This document shows, piece by piece, positions 32,564 to 41,618 of a DNA stretch of 64,000 bases (the stretch's first letter is position 1; each line of letters begins with the position of its first letter). The position numbers were made by a program, and so were the translations under genes. Source of the stretch: DASXMR01 sp036495525 (GTDB lineage: Bacteria; Actinomycetota; Actinomycetes; Streptosporangiales; Streptosporangiaceae); the NCBI GenBank assembly GCA_036495525.1, contig DASXMR010000123.1, positions 37,394-101,393 on the forward strand. The letters are read 5' to 3'. Under the pieces are notes generated by a model that did no database searches, was not told the origin of the DNA, and saw nothing but the letters and a program-made list of their open reading frames with translations.

Positions 32564-34984
32564 CTAGCCGGTCGCCATTTCAGCCAGCCAGCCCGCCGCG
32601 TCGGCCACCCAGGCACCCTGACCAGCCGCGCCGACGATCACCGGGTTGAGATCGAGTTCGGTGATCCGCGGGCACTGGTCAGCAAGGTCGCCCAGTGCCT
32701 GGACGAGGCGGGCTAGCGCGCTTACGTCGGCAGGCGGCCGGCCGCGGGCGCCGGCCAGCAGCGGCCAGCCGCGCAGCCCCGCCAGCCCGGCCAGCGCCTC
32801 GGCCTCGGTCATCGGGGCTGGCAGGCAGGCGACGTCAGCCAGTATCTCCGCGAAGATGCCGCCGAACCCGGCCACCACAGCCGGGCCGAGCGCCTGGTCG
32901 CGCACGATCCCGAGGATCATCTCGGTTCCGGCCGGGCACATCCGCTCCACCAGCCAGCCGTCAAGCTCGGCGCCGGGGATCGCCGCGCTGACGCGGGAGG
33001 TCATCCGCGATATCGCGGCGGTGACCTCAGCCGGGCTGCCAAGCCCGAGCGCTACGGCGCCCGCCTCAGTCTTGTGCGGCAGGGCCGCGGACTGCGCCTT
33101 GACCGCCACTGGATAGCCGAGCCGGTCAGCCGCGGCCCGTGCCGCCGCCACATCGAACGCCAGCTCGCCTTCGGGCACAACCAGGCCAGCGGCGCGCAGC
33201 AGCGCCTTCGCCCGCCATTCGGTCAGCGGACCGACCGGCGCGGCCTGGACGCTGGCGAGCGCGTCCGGCGGCATAGCGGCCAGGCTGGCCTGCTCCGTGC
33301 AGGTCCGCGGTGCCGTCGGCCGCGGCCCGGCTGACTGGCCAGCGGCGGCGCGATCGGCACCGGTGAAGCTGCCGTAGTCCGTGAGCGCGCGCAGCGCACG
33401 TGCCACCCGCCTGCCACTTGTGAACCAGGCCAGGCCCATCCGGGTCAGGATCTCGACCGACTCGGCGGCTGGCCGGGTGTAGCTGTACAGCAGCACCGGC
33501 TTGCCGGCTTTGCGCACGACCTGGCCGAGCGCTGCCTCCTCGGCGGCCAGCAGGGCGGCGCTGGAAAGCGTCGTGGTGACCACGACGGCGTCTACCTCAT
33601 CGCTGCAGGCCAGCAGCTCGAGCACGGGCGCGAGGCCGCCAGCGGTCTGCACCACCTGCGCGGTGACGTCGACCGGGTTAGCGGCTGACCCGTAGGCGGG
33701 GATCAGCTCGCGGATCCGGCCGGCCAGGGCAGCCGACAGCTCGGGTACCTGCAGGCCCTCGGCTTCCAGCGCGTCAGCTGCCCACACCCCGGCGCCGCCG
33801 GAATAGGTCAGCACGCCAACCCGGCGGCCAGCCGGCCGCGGCGCCCTGGCGAACGCCATGCCGAGGTCGACCAGCTCCTCCTGGTCCATCGCCGTGGCTA
33901 TTCCGCAGCGCCGCAGCACCGCCTGGTAGATCTCGTCCCGGCCGGCCAGGTGAGCCGAATGCGACCAGGTGGCGCGCTGCCCGGCCGAGGAACGGCCAGC
34001 CTTGGCCGCGACCAGCGGCTTGCCAGCAGCCCGCGCCCTGGCCGCGGTGGCCGCGAGCCTGCCAGCATGCCGCAGCCCCTCGACGAACAGCAAGATCACG
34101 CCGACCCGCTCGTCGGTCACCAGGTAGTCGACGTAATCGAGCAGCGACAGGTCATCCTCGTTGCCCGCGCTGATCACATAACTGAAGCCCAGACCACGTG
34201 TCTGACCATCGTTGAACAGGGCGAAGCCAAGCCCGCCTGACTGGGACACCACGGCCACGGGTCCTGGCAGCAGGTGCTGCATGCCGCGATCGGGATCGGC
34301 CGCCGGGGAGAACGTGGCGGGCACCGCGCCGTAGACGTTGATGAAGCCCTCAGAGTTCGGGCCGGCCAGGCGCAGCCCTTGATGCCGGTCAAGCACCTCG
34401 CTGAGCCGTGCCCTGAGCTCGGTGCCGCCTTCCTGCTGCTCGGCGAAACCCGAGCTGATCACCACCACGCCACCGACACCGGCCTCACCGCACTGGTCAA
34501 GCACGCCTGGCACTGCAGCGGCGCTGACCAGCACGAGCGCCAGGTCCGGCGGCTCGGGCAGCGAGCCGACGTCCGGATAGCAGGTCAGCCCGCCCAGCTC
34601 GGCGTACCGGGGATTGACCGGGTACAGCGTGCCCGGATAGCCGTGCTGCTTGAGTATCCGCAGCGGGCGCGCCGAGAGCGTGTGCGGCGAGCCTGACGCC
34701 CCGATGATCGCGATGCTGCGCGGCGAGAAAAACCGCTCGAGACTGCCGCCAGCCGCAGCGGCGACGTCCCCGCCCGGCTGAGCCCCCGAGGGCTGCGCCC
34801 CACCGGGCTGCACCTGACCGGGCTGCGTGTGACCAGGCTGCGCTTGACGGGAATGCGCCAGCGCGGGCGCGCCGTGCGCTGGCCGAGCCTCGGCCGGCTG
34901 CTGTCGTGCTGCGGCTCCGCGCGGTGCTGGCTGGGCACGTCCGTCCCCGGTGACTTCCGCCGGCCAGGCGTCATCTGGTCTCAT
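32564..34984 (-). CDS. NDP-forming acyl-CoA synthetase (acetate-CoA ligase family)
   Basis: An 806-residue protein. Residues 1-75 are a disordered Gln/Pro/Gly/Ala-rich extension with short repeats (QPGxxQPG). A CoA-binding Rossmann domain follows (FFSPRSIAIIGASGSPHTL), then the succinyl-CoA ligase-like flavodoxin domains (VVSQSGGLG, VLTYSGGAGV), and a C-terminal ATP-grasp domain (~570-800; YPVAVKAQSAALPHKTEAGAV, GFGGIFAEILADV, ELDLNPVIV). It would form an acyl-CoA and ADP from an acid, ATP and CoA. It is divergent from the enoyl-CoA hydratase gene and opens the acyl-CoA cluster. Confidence 0.92.
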   Translation of the reverse strand: MRPDDAWPAEVTGDGRAQPAPRGAAARQQPAEARPAHGAPALAHSRQAQPGHTQPGQVQPGGAQPSGAQPGGDVAAAAGGSLERFFSPRSIAIIGASGSPHTLSARPLRILKQHGYPGTLYPVNPRYAELGGLTCYPDVGSLPEPPDLALVLVSAAAVPGVLDQCGEAGVGGVVVISSGFAEQQEGGTELRARLSEVLDRHQGLRLAGPNSEGFINVYGAVPATFSPAADPDRGMQHLLPGPVAVVSQSGGLGFALFNDGQTRGLGFSYVISAGNEDDLSLLDYVDYLVTDERVGVILLFVEGLRHAGRLAATAARARAAGKPLVAAKAGRSSAGQRATWSHSAHLAGRDEIYQAVLRRCGIATAMDQEELVDLGMAFARAPRPAGRRVGVLTYSGGAGVWAADALEAEGLQVPELSAALAGRIRELIPAYGSAANPVDVTAQVVQTAGGLAPVLELLACSDEVDAVVVTTTLSSAALLAAEEAALGQVVRKAGKPVLLYSYTRPAAESVEILTRMGLAWFTSGRRVARALRALTDYGSFTGADRAAAGQSAGPRPTAPRTCTEQASLAAMPPDALASVQAAPVGPLTEWRAKALLRAAGLVVPEGELAFDVAAARAAADRLGYPVAVKAQSAALPHKTEAGAVALGLGSPAEVTAAISRMTSRVSAAIPGAELDGWLVERMCPAGTEMILGIVRDQALGPAVVAGFGGIFAEILADVACLPAPMTEAEALAGLAGLRGWPLLAGARGRPPADVSALARLVQALGDLADQCPRITELDLNPVIVGAAGQGAWVADAAGWLAEMATG

Positions 34985-35049
34985 GAGAGTGCCCGGCCAT
35001 CCCGGCCGCGGCCGACCAGACCACCACCCGCCGGACAGAGGATCCCCTC

Positions 35050-35952
35050 GTGAGCGATGAGCAGGCTGGCCAGGACGCTGGCCGCCCGGCTGCCAGCCAG
35101 GACCAGCCGGCCAGGGACCGGGTCGCGCACGACCAGGCCGGACCGGACCAGGCCGGCCGCGACAGCCAGGCCGGGCGTGACAGCCAGGCGGGGCGCGACA
35201 TTTCGGTGAGTCTGCGGGCCGATCATGTCGCCATTGTCGAGATCCGCAGGCCGCCGAACAACTTCTTCGACGCCGGGCTCATCGGCGCCCTGGCTGACGC
35301 GCTCGATGAGCTTGCCAGCGATCCGGCCTGCCGGGCGGTCGTGCTCTGCAGCGAGGGACGGCACTTCTGCGCCGGCGCGGACTTCAGCCGTGCGTCGCCG
35401 ATCGGGCCTGGAGATGGTCCGCACCTGTATGACATGGCAGCCCGGCTGTTCGGGCAGCCGCTGCCGGTCGTGGCCGCGGTCCACGGCGCGGCGGTCGGCG
35501 GCGGGCTCGGCCTGGCGCTGGCCGCCGACTTCCGGGTGGCGTCTGCCAGCTCCCGGTTCGCGGCGAACTTCGCCCGGCTCGGCATCCACCAGGGCTTCGC
35601 TATCACTGTCACGCTGCCGGGCGTGGTCGGCCAGCAGGCCGCGCTCGACCTGCTCTACACCGGCCGCCGGATCGGCGGCGAGGAAGCACACCGGCTCGGG
35701 CTGTGCGACCGGCTGACCGCGCCGGGCGAGGAGCGGGCAGGCGCCTGCGCGCTCGCCGCCGAGATCGCTGCCTCGGCGCCGCTGGCGGTGCGGTCGATCA
35801 GGCAGACCATGCGCGGGCAGCTCGCCGCGCAGGCCATCGCTGCCATGAGCCACGAGCGGGCCGAGCAGGAACAGCTCACCCGCACGGCTGACTTCCGTGC
35901 GGGCGTAGCGGCCGCCGCGCAGCGCCGCGTGCCCACCTTCACCGGCAGCTAG
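35050..35952 (+). CDS. Enoyl-CoA hydratase/isomerase family protein
   Basis: A 300-residue crotonase-fold protein with an unusual ~48-residue N-terminal extension made of 6-residue DQAGRD/SQAGRD-type repeats. The fold itself begins at ISVSLRADHVAIVEIRRPPNNFFD. The oxyanion-hole motifs are HFCAGADF and HGAAVGGGLGLALAADFRVAS. The extra loop and ARLGIHQGF region replace the canonical pair of glutamates (I see A-R-L-G-I-H-Q), so hydration activity is not certain. The GTG start at 35050 follows AGAGGA. Confidence 0.88.
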   Translation: MSDEQAGQDAGRPAASQDQPARDRVAHDQAGPDQAGRDSQAGRDSQAGRDISVSLRADHVAIVEIRRPPNNFFDAGLIGALADALDELASDPACRAVVLCSEGRHFCAGADFSRASPIGPGDGPHLYDMAARLFGQPLPVVAAVHGAAVGGGLGLALAADFRVASASSRFAANFARLGIHQGFAITVTLPGVVGQQAALDLLYTGRRIGGEEAHRLGLCDRLTAPGEERAGACALAAEIAASAPLAVRSIRQTMRGQLAAQAIAAMSHERAEQEQLTRTADFRAGVAAAAQRRVPTFTGS

Positions 35953-36000
35953 CGCGCTGCACCGCCCAGCGCGGGCCGCCGCCCGCCGGAAAGGACCGTC

Positions 36001-36789
36001 ATGCCCCTGCTGGAACGCCCAGGCACCTTCGTCAGCTATCGCACGGCTGGGGCCGGCCCGGCGCTGCTGCTCACGCACGGATTCTCGGCGTCCGCGCAGA
36101 TGTTCGCCGGGGACCTGCCGGCGCTCAGCCGTCGCCACCAGGTGGTGACCTGGGACATCCGCGGGCATGGCGCGAGCGGCGACCCGGCAGACCCAGCCTG
36201 CTACTCGGCGCAGGCATCGCTGGACGACATGACAGCGATCTTGGACGAGCTGAGCATCGAACGCGCGGTCATCGGCGGTCACTCGCTGGGCGGCTACCTG
36301 TCGCTGGCCTTCGCGCTCGCCCATCCTGACCGGGTCAGCGGGCTGCTGCTGATCGGCACCGGCCCCGGCTTCCGCAGCGACGCCCCTCGGGCGCAGTGGA
36401 ACGACAGCGCCGCGCGCCAGGCTGCCCGGCTTGAGCGGGACGGACTGGCGGCACTGGGCGGCGGGCCCGAGGTGCGGGCGGCCGGCCATCGCACCGCAGC
36501 CGGGCTGGCCAGGGCGGCTCGCGGCATCCTCAGCCAGCATGACTCGCGGGTGATCGACGGGCTGTCAGGGATCACCGTGCCGGCCCTGATCATCGTCGGG
36601 GCCGACGACACGCGTTTCCTGGCGCCGGCCGAGTACATGGCTGGCAAGATGCCGGCCGCCCGGCTGGTGGTCATCAGGGCCGCCGGTCACGCGCCGAATA
36701 TCGCCCAGCCGGAGGAGTTCGCCGCGCACGCCTGCTCGTTCCTTGACGAGGTCACGCAGCAGCCAGATCAGCTGACCAAGCAGCAATAG
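36001..36789 (+). CDS. Alpha/beta hydrolase
   Basis: A 262-residue alpha/beta hydrolase. It has the oxyanion strand LLLTHGFSASAQMF, the nucleophile elbow G-H-S-L-G (GGHSLGGYL), the acid Asp in IIVGADDTRFLAP, and the catalytic His in RAAGHAPNIAQPEEF. It probably hydrolyses an ester or thioester within the cluster. The ribosome-binding site GGAAAGGA precedes ATG 36001. It lies 48 bp after the hydratase and 9 bp before the acyl-CoA dehydrogenase, in one operon. Confidence 0.92.
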   Translation: MPLLERPGTFVSYRTAGAGPALLLTHGFSASAQMFAGDLPALSRRHQVVTWDIRGHGASGDPADPACYSAQASLDDMTAILDELSIERAVIGGHSLGGYLSLAFALAHPDRVSGLLLIGTGPGFRSDAPRAQWNDSAARQAARLERDGLAALGGGPEVRAAGHRTAAGLARAARGILSQHDSRVIDGLSGITVPALIIVGADDTRFLAPAEYMAGKMPAARLVVIRAAGHAPNIAQPEEFAAHACSFLDEVTQQPDQLTKQQ

Positions 36790-36798
36790 GAGGGTCAG

Positions 36799-38073
36799 AT
36801 GACCTCGCCTCTGGCAGCCGACGGCGAGCAGGTGACGCCGGAGCACATCCGAGCCGAGCTGGCGAGCTGGGTCGCTGCCCGCTGGGATCCTGACCTGTCG
36901 CTGAGCGAGTGGCGGCGGATGCTGGCAGCCGCCGGCTGGGCCGTGCCTTCCTGGCCGCGGCGCTGGCACGGGCTGGGCCTGCCCGACTGGGCCGGCGATC
37001 TCGTCGCGGACGAGCTGATCGCCCTGGGCGCGGTCGGCACTCCAGTCGGCAGCGGAATGACACTTGCCGCGCCGACGATCCTGGCGCACGGCCCGGACAG
37101 CTGCCGCGACCGCTTCCTGCTGCCGATCCTGACTGGCGAGCAGACATGGTGCCAGCTGTTCAGCGAGCCGGGAGCGGGATCCGACCTGGCCTCGCTGACC
37201 ACCTCGGCGGTGCGCAGCGGCGACGAGTGGGTGATCAACGGGCAGAAGGTCTGGACCACCAGCGCGCACCACGCTGACTTCGGCATGCTGCTGGCCAGGA
37301 CCGACTCGTCGGTGCCGAAGCATCAGGGGCTCACCTACCTGGCGCTGCCGATGCGGCAGAGCGGCGTGCTGGTCCGCCCGCTGCGGCAGATGAACTTCCG
37401 CCAGTCCTTCAACGAGGTTTTCCTCACCGACGCCAGGGTGCCGGTGGGCAACGTGGTGGGCGAGGTCGGCGGCGGCTGGGCGGCGGCGCTGACAACGCTC
37501 GCCTACGAGCGCAGGTTCGCTCACGTGCGCAAGCCCGGCTACGCCGCATCGCCGGGCCGGGTGCTGGACGAGGCGCGGGCCGAGGCTGACGAGCACTTCG
37601 CCACCTACCAGTGGTACCCGCAGCGCGCCGGGCGGGCCGACCTGGCTGCGGCCCATGCCAGCGCCGCGGGGGTCAGCGACGACCCGCTGATCAGGCAGGC
37701 CGTCGCCGGCGTGCTGGCCAGCCAGCTGGCCAGCAGGTGGACGGCCGAGCGAGCGAGGGCAGCGCGGGCGGCCGGGCAGCGGCCGGGGGCCGAGGGCTCG
37801 ATCGGCAAGCTCGCGGCCAGCGAGCTGGCCCGCGAGTCGGCCCGCGCCCACTCCGCGATCGCGGCCGCGGCAGGCCTGCTCGCCGGGCCGCAGAGCAGGC
37901 TCGACGGGGTGATCGCCGAGGTGCTGCTTTCGGTGCCCGCCCAGTCGATCGCCGGCGGCACCGACGAGATCCAGCGGAACATCATCGCCGAGCGCATCCT
38001 CGGTCTGCCGCGCGAGCAGGCGCCCGACCGCGGCGTCCCGTTCCGCGACTCCCGGCGCGGCCCCGGCCGGTAA
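36799..38073 (+). CDS. Acyl-CoA dehydrogenase family protein
   Basis: A 424-residue flavoprotein dehydrogenase of the FadE type. The segments are CQLFSEPGAGSDLASL (substrate-binding middle domain), WVINGQKVWTTSAHHADFGMLLARTD, and the C-terminal SIAGGTDEIQRNIIAERILGLPRE, common to actinobacterial steroid/aromatic FadE proteins. It introduces a trans-2,3 double bond into an acyl-CoA. The start follows TAGGAGGG. Together with the hydratase and thiolase it makes a beta-oxidation-like set. Confidence 0.93.
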   Translation: MTSPLAADGEQVTPEHIRAELASWVAARWDPDLSLSEWRRMLAAAGWAVPSWPRRWHGLGLPDWAGDLVADELIALGAVGTPVGSGMTLAAPTILAHGPDSCRDRFLLPILTGEQTWCQLFSEPGAGSDLASLTTSAVRSGDEWVINGQKVWTTSAHHADFGMLLARTDSSVPKHQGLTYLALPMRQSGVLVRPLRQMNFRQSFNEVFLTDARVPVGNVVGEVGGGWAAALTTLAYERRFAHVRKPGYAASPGRVLDEARAEADEHFATYQWYPQRAGRADLAAAHASAAGVSDDPLIRQAVAGVLASQLASRWTAERARAARAAGQRPGAEGSIGKLAASELARESARAHSAIAAAAGLLAGPQSRLDGVIAEVLLSVPAQSIAGGTDEIQRNIIAERILGLPREQAPDRGVPFRDSRRGPGR

Positions 38074-38192
38074 GCCAGGCCGGCCAGCAAGCGGTTGCCG
38101 GAGCGCCGGAGTGCGTCGCTGATCGGCATGGTCTGCGGCGCCCCGTATGCGGTCGCTGCCGGCAGCGGCCGGGCGGGCGGTAGGGTCGGCCC

Positions 38193-38804
38193 GTGGCAAA
38201 CGATGACTGGCGGGTAACCGTGACCGTGCAGGACGGCGGCAGCTCCGCCGAGCCGCTGGCGCTGCGCGAGCATGAGGTGGAGGACGACGTGCGCCGCCGG
38301 CTCGGCCACCGCGTCGCGGTCAGCGAGGACGGTCAGCGGATCTTCCTGTACGCCGGCAGCGAGGACGCCGCGCGGAGCGCTGACCAGATCGTCCGCGGGC
38401 TGATCGGCGAGCACGGCCTGCAGGCCAGCTTCGCGCTCGACCGGTGGCACCCGGTCGCGGAAGAGTGGCAGGACGCCTCGGTCCTGCTGCCGCGCACCGA
38501 GGCTGAGCGGCAGGCAGAGCATCAGCGGCTGGAGGCCGAGGAGGCTCGCGAGTCGCAGACGTCCGGCTACGCGGAGTGGGAAGTCCGGGTCGAGCTGCCG
38601 TCGCATCAGGCGGCGGCGCAGCTCGCCGACCGGCTGCGGGCCGAGGGCAAGCCGGTCATCCGCCGCTGGCGGTACCTCATCGTCGCCGCGAACACCGAGG
38701 ACGACGCCGCTGGCCTGGCAGCGCAGATCAAGCAGGAAGCCCCAGCCGGGGCGAGCCTGCGGACGGACATGGCCGGCGCCGTGGTCCCGTTCATCCTGTT
38801 CTGA
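38193..38804 (+). CDS. Protein of unknown function with two repeated domains
   Basis: A 203-residue soluble protein. The N-terminal half (VTVTVQDGG...EDDVRRRLGHRVAVSEDGQRIFLYAGSEDAARSADQIVRGLI) and the C-terminal half (WEVRVELPSHQAAAQLADRLRAEGKPVIRRWRYLIVAANTEDDAAGLAAQI) have the same strand-helix-strand pattern, so the protein appears to be a tandem ferredoxin-like repeat joined by an E/A/R-rich helix (residues ~108-128). I do not know the family's function. GTG 38193 lies near a GGGTCGG site. Confidence 0.7.
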   Translation: MANDDWRVTVTVQDGGSSAEPLALREHEVEDDVRRRLGHRVAVSEDGQRIFLYAGSEDAARSADQIVRGLIGEHGLQASFALDRWHPVAEEWQDASVLLPRTEAERQAEHQRLEAEEARESQTSGYAEWEVRVELPSHQAAAQLADRLRAEGKPVIRRWRYLIVAANTEDDAAGLAAQIKQEAPAGASLRTDMAGAVVPFILF

Positions 38805-38831
38805 ACTTCACGCCGCGGCGATGATGAGCCT

Positions 38832-40010
38832 GTGACGCGCGCGGACGCCAGCCCGACTGCCAGGCAGCCGGTGATCGCCGGGCTCGGCATGACCGAGCTT
38901 GGCAAGGTCTACGGGAGCAGCGCGGCGCGGTTCGCGGCCAGTGCCGTCCGCCTGGCCGCCGACGACGCCGGGGTGCCGCTGGCCGGCATCGACGGGCTGC
39001 TGACCAGCTCGGGGATGTCCGGGGGGGTCGGCCTCGGCCTGCAGCGCGACCTAGGGCTGCGCGACCTGCGGCTGCTGTCGGAAATCCAGGCATACGGGTC
39101 CAGCGCTGGTGCGATGGTGCAGTACGCGGCGATGGCGGTGCAGTCGGGCATGGCCGACGTGATCGCCTGCGTCTTCGCCGACGCTCCGCTGCGGCCCGAG
39201 CAGCCTGGCGGGTCGGCGTACGCGCGGGGCGGCGGCGGCACCGGGTGGGCAGGGCTGGCCATCGCCAGCGGCGTCGCCTCGGCGAACACCCTGTACGCGC
39301 TGGCCGCGCGGCGGCACATGCTCGCCTACGGCACCACCAGCGAGCAGCTGGGCGCGATCGCAGTCGCCCAGCGGGGCTGGGCGGCGCTCAGCCCGCTGGC
39401 GCAGCAGCGGGAGCCGATCAGCCTGGACGACTACCTCGCCTCGCGGTGGATCGCCGAGCCGTTCAGGCTGCTTGACTGCTGCCTGGTCAGCAATGGCGGC
39501 GTCGCGGTCATCGTGACCTCCGCCGAGCGAGCGTCAGGGCTGCGCCAGTCACCGGTGCACGTGCTCGGCTGGGCGCAGGCGCACCCCGGCTACCCGATGG
39601 CGGCCGGGTCGGACTTCGGCCTGGTCAGCGGTGCGGCGACAGCCGGGCCTGCCGCGCTGAAGATGGCCGGAGTGACGCTGGCTGACATCGACGCAGCGCA
39701 GCTGTACGACTGCTACACCTACACGGTGCTGCTCACCCTGGAGGACTACGGCTTCTGCCCGAAGGGCGAGGGCGGCTCGCTGGCAGCCAGCGGCGTGCTC
39801 GGGCCTGGCGGCTCGCTGGCCGTCAACACCGGCGGCGGCCAGCTGTCCGGCTACTACATGTGGGGCATGACGCCGCTGTCCGAGGCCATCCTGCAGGCCA
39901 GGGGCCAGGCGGGCACGCGCCAGCTGCCGCGCTGCGACCTGCAGCTGGTCAGCGGCAACGGCGGCGTGCTCGACTATCACTCCGCGCTTGTCCTCGGCCG
40001 GACGGCGTGA
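38832..40010 (+). CDS. Thiolase family protein (lipid-transfer type)
   Basis: A 392-residue thiolase-fold protein of the non-decarboxylating, lipid-transfer group. The region around residues 78-92 (EIQAYGSSAGAMVQYAAMAV) has serine where typical thiolases hold the nucleophilic cysteine. The C-terminal motifs are AQLYDCYTYTVL, NTGGGQLSGYYMWG and LVSGNGGVLDYHSALVL. Such proteins work with a DUF35 partner as a complex, for example in side-chain cleavage by retro-aldol reactions. The GTG start overlaps no other gene; the stop overlaps the DUF35 start (TGATG). Confidence 0.9.
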   Translation: MTRADASPTARQPVIAGLGMTELGKVYGSSAARFAASAVRLAADDAGVPLAGIDGLLTSSGMSGGVGLGLQRDLGLRDLRLLSEIQAYGSSAGAMVQYAAMAVQSGMADVIACVFADAPLRPEQPGGSAYARGGGGTGWAGLAIASGVASANTLYALAARRHMLAYGTTSEQLGAIAVAQRGWAALSPLAQQREPISLDDYLASRWIAEPFRLLDCCLVSNGGVAVIVTSAERASGLRQSPVHVLGWAQAHPGYPMAAGSDFGLVSGAATAGPAALKMAGVTLADIDAAQLYDCYTYTVLLTLEDYGFCPKGEGGSLAASGVLGPGGSLAVNTGGGQLSGYYMWGMTPLSEAILQARGQAGTRQLPRCDLQLVSGNGGVLDYHSALVLGRTA

Positions 40011-40435
40011 TGACCAGCGGGCGGCCGGCTGCACGGCCGGGCACCGTCAGGCGGGACCCGGCGACGGCCGAGTTTTTCGCCGGAACTAGCCGCGGCGAGC
40101 TGCTGCTGCGCCGCTGCGGCGGCTGCGCCGCCGTCAGCCGGCCGCAGGCCAGAAGCTGCCCGCGCTGCCAGTCAGCTGACCTCAGCTGGGTCGCCGCGGC
40201 CGGTACTGGCACGATCGTCAGCTGGTCGGTGGTGCACGCGAGGCCGTCTGGCGGCACCGAGCCGCCGCCCGCCGTGGTGGCCATCGTCGGGCTGTCCGAG
40301 GGCCCCTGGCTGCACGCCCTGCTCGCGGTCGCCGACCCTGCCGTGCTGACTGGCGGCGAGCCGGTCACGGTGAGTTTCGAGCGGCCGGCCGGCAGCGAGG
40401 ACGCGGAGGCCGTACCTGTTTTCCGGCTAGCCTGA
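40010..40435 (+). CDS. Zn-ribbon / OB-fold DUF35 protein
   Basis: A 141-residue protein starting at ATG 40010, which overlaps the thiolase stop. The zinc ribbon is CGGCAAVSRPQARSCPRC (four cysteines, about residues 36-53), followed by an OB-fold (GTGTIVSWSVVHAR...PAVVAIVGLSEGPWLHALL). DUF35 proteins pair with thiolase-like partners and position acyl-CoA. The tight coupling supports a complex with the preceding protein. Confidence 0.92.
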   Translation: MTSGRPAARPGTVRRDPATAEFFAGTSRGELLLRRCGGCAAVSRPQARSCPRCQSADLSWVAAAGTGTIVSWSVVHARPSGGTEPPPAVVAIVGLSEGPWLHALLAVADPAVLTGGEPVTVSFERPAGSEDAEAVPVFRLA

Positions 40436-40503
40436 CATTCCGGGCCGAATGCCATTCTGGTTGGATCGGGGCAGGAACGGCGCACAGGAAGGAGCCGGGG
40501 CGA

Positions 40504-41541
40504 ATGCAGGTGACCGGCATCAGGCAGCTGGAGGCATGGCGGCAGCGCGAGCTGCCGCCGGTCGAGCAGGTCGCCCCCGGCGTGTGGTCGGTGCCCGTGC
40601 CGATCCCGGACAACCCGCTGCGCTACGTGCTGAGCTACCTCATCGAGCACGCGTCGGGATTCGTGATGGTCGACACCGGGTGGGATCACCCGGAGAGCTG
40701 GCGCGCCCTGCAGGCAGGCCTCGACGCCTGCCAGATCCCGATCAGCACGGTGACCGCGGTGCTGGTCACCCACATGCACCCGGACCACCACGGGCTATCG
40801 GCCGCTGTCCGCGAGGCATCCGGCGCGTGGATCGGCATGCACGAGCGCGAGGACGAGATGGTCGCCCGGATGGCCGGCCGCGACGACCAGCGGCACTGGC
40901 TGGAGTTCCTGACCTGGTGCGGCGCACCAGCCGAACACCTCGAGGAAGTGCTGACCGCCCGCCGGGCGCAGCGGCGGCCAGGGCCGATGGCGCGCGCTGA
41001 CCGTACCATCGCGCACGGTGAGCTGATCGACGCGCCGGGGCTGCGGCTGCGCGCGGTGCACACGCCAGGTCACACGCCCGGCCACCTGTGCTTCCGCGAC
41101 GAGGCCAGGGACCTGCTGCTGACCGGTGATCACGTGCTGCCGCGGATCACGCCCAACATCTCCGCCTACGACGCGGATGCCCGCCCGCTGGCTGATTACC
41201 TCAGCTCGCTGCGCGCGCTGCACGGCGAGGAGCCGGCCGAGGTGCTGCCCGCGCACGAGTACCGGTTCACCGGGCTTGACTCCCGGCTCGAGGCCATCGC
41301 CGAGCACCACGACCTGCGGCTGCAGGAGGTTGGCAAGGTGCTCGCCGCCTTCCCCGACGGCGCTACCGCATGGCAGGTGGCGTCGCGGGTCACCTGGTCG
41401 CGCGGCTGGGACCAGCTGTCCGGCTTCCCGCGCCAGGCAGCGCTCGGCGAGGTGCTGGCGCACCTGCGGCAGCTGCAGGGCGACGGCGGGGCGGCGTGCA
41501 CCGAGGCGGACGGCATCGGCAGGTGGCGGCTCGGAGGCTGA
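40504..41541 (+). CDS. MBL fold metallo-hydrolase
   Basis: A 345-residue metallo-beta-lactamase-fold hydrolase. The metal-binding H90-x-H92-x-D94-H95 is in VTHMHPDHHG. Further ligands are in HTPGHTPGHLCF, LLTGDHVLP and LPAHEYRF. The C-terminal ~90 residues form a helical extension found in the glyoxalase II-like/long subgroup. It probably hydrolyses a thioester of the cluster. ATG 40504 follows AGGAAGGAG. Confidence 0.92.
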   Translation: MQVTGIRQLEAWRQRELPPVEQVAPGVWSVPVPIPDNPLRYVLSYLIEHASGFVMVDTGWDHPESWRALQAGLDACQIPISTVTAVLVTHMHPDHHGLSAAVREASGAWIGMHEREDEMVARMAGRDDQRHWLEFLTWCGAPAEHLEEVLTARRAQRRPGPMARADRTIAHGELIDAPGLRLRAVHTPGHTPGHLCFRDEARDLLLTGDHVLPRITPNISAYDADARPLADYLSSLRALHGEEPAEVLPAHEYRFTGLDSRLEAIAEHHDLRLQEVGKVLAAFPDGATAWQVASRVTWSRGWDQLSGFPRQAALGEVLAHLRQLQGDGGAACTEADGIGRWRLGG

Positions 41542-41618
41542 GCGCAGCCAGCCGGCCAGGTCAGACAGGATGAGCGCACCCCGCTCCGCGAGGGTGCCTG
41601 CCCCGAGGGGAGCGCGGC

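Noticed and set aside
36565..38199. 544-residue minus-strand frame opposite the hydrolase and acyl-CoA dehydrogenase
   Set aside because: Overlaps two well-supported genes and has Arg/Gly/Pro-rich composition.
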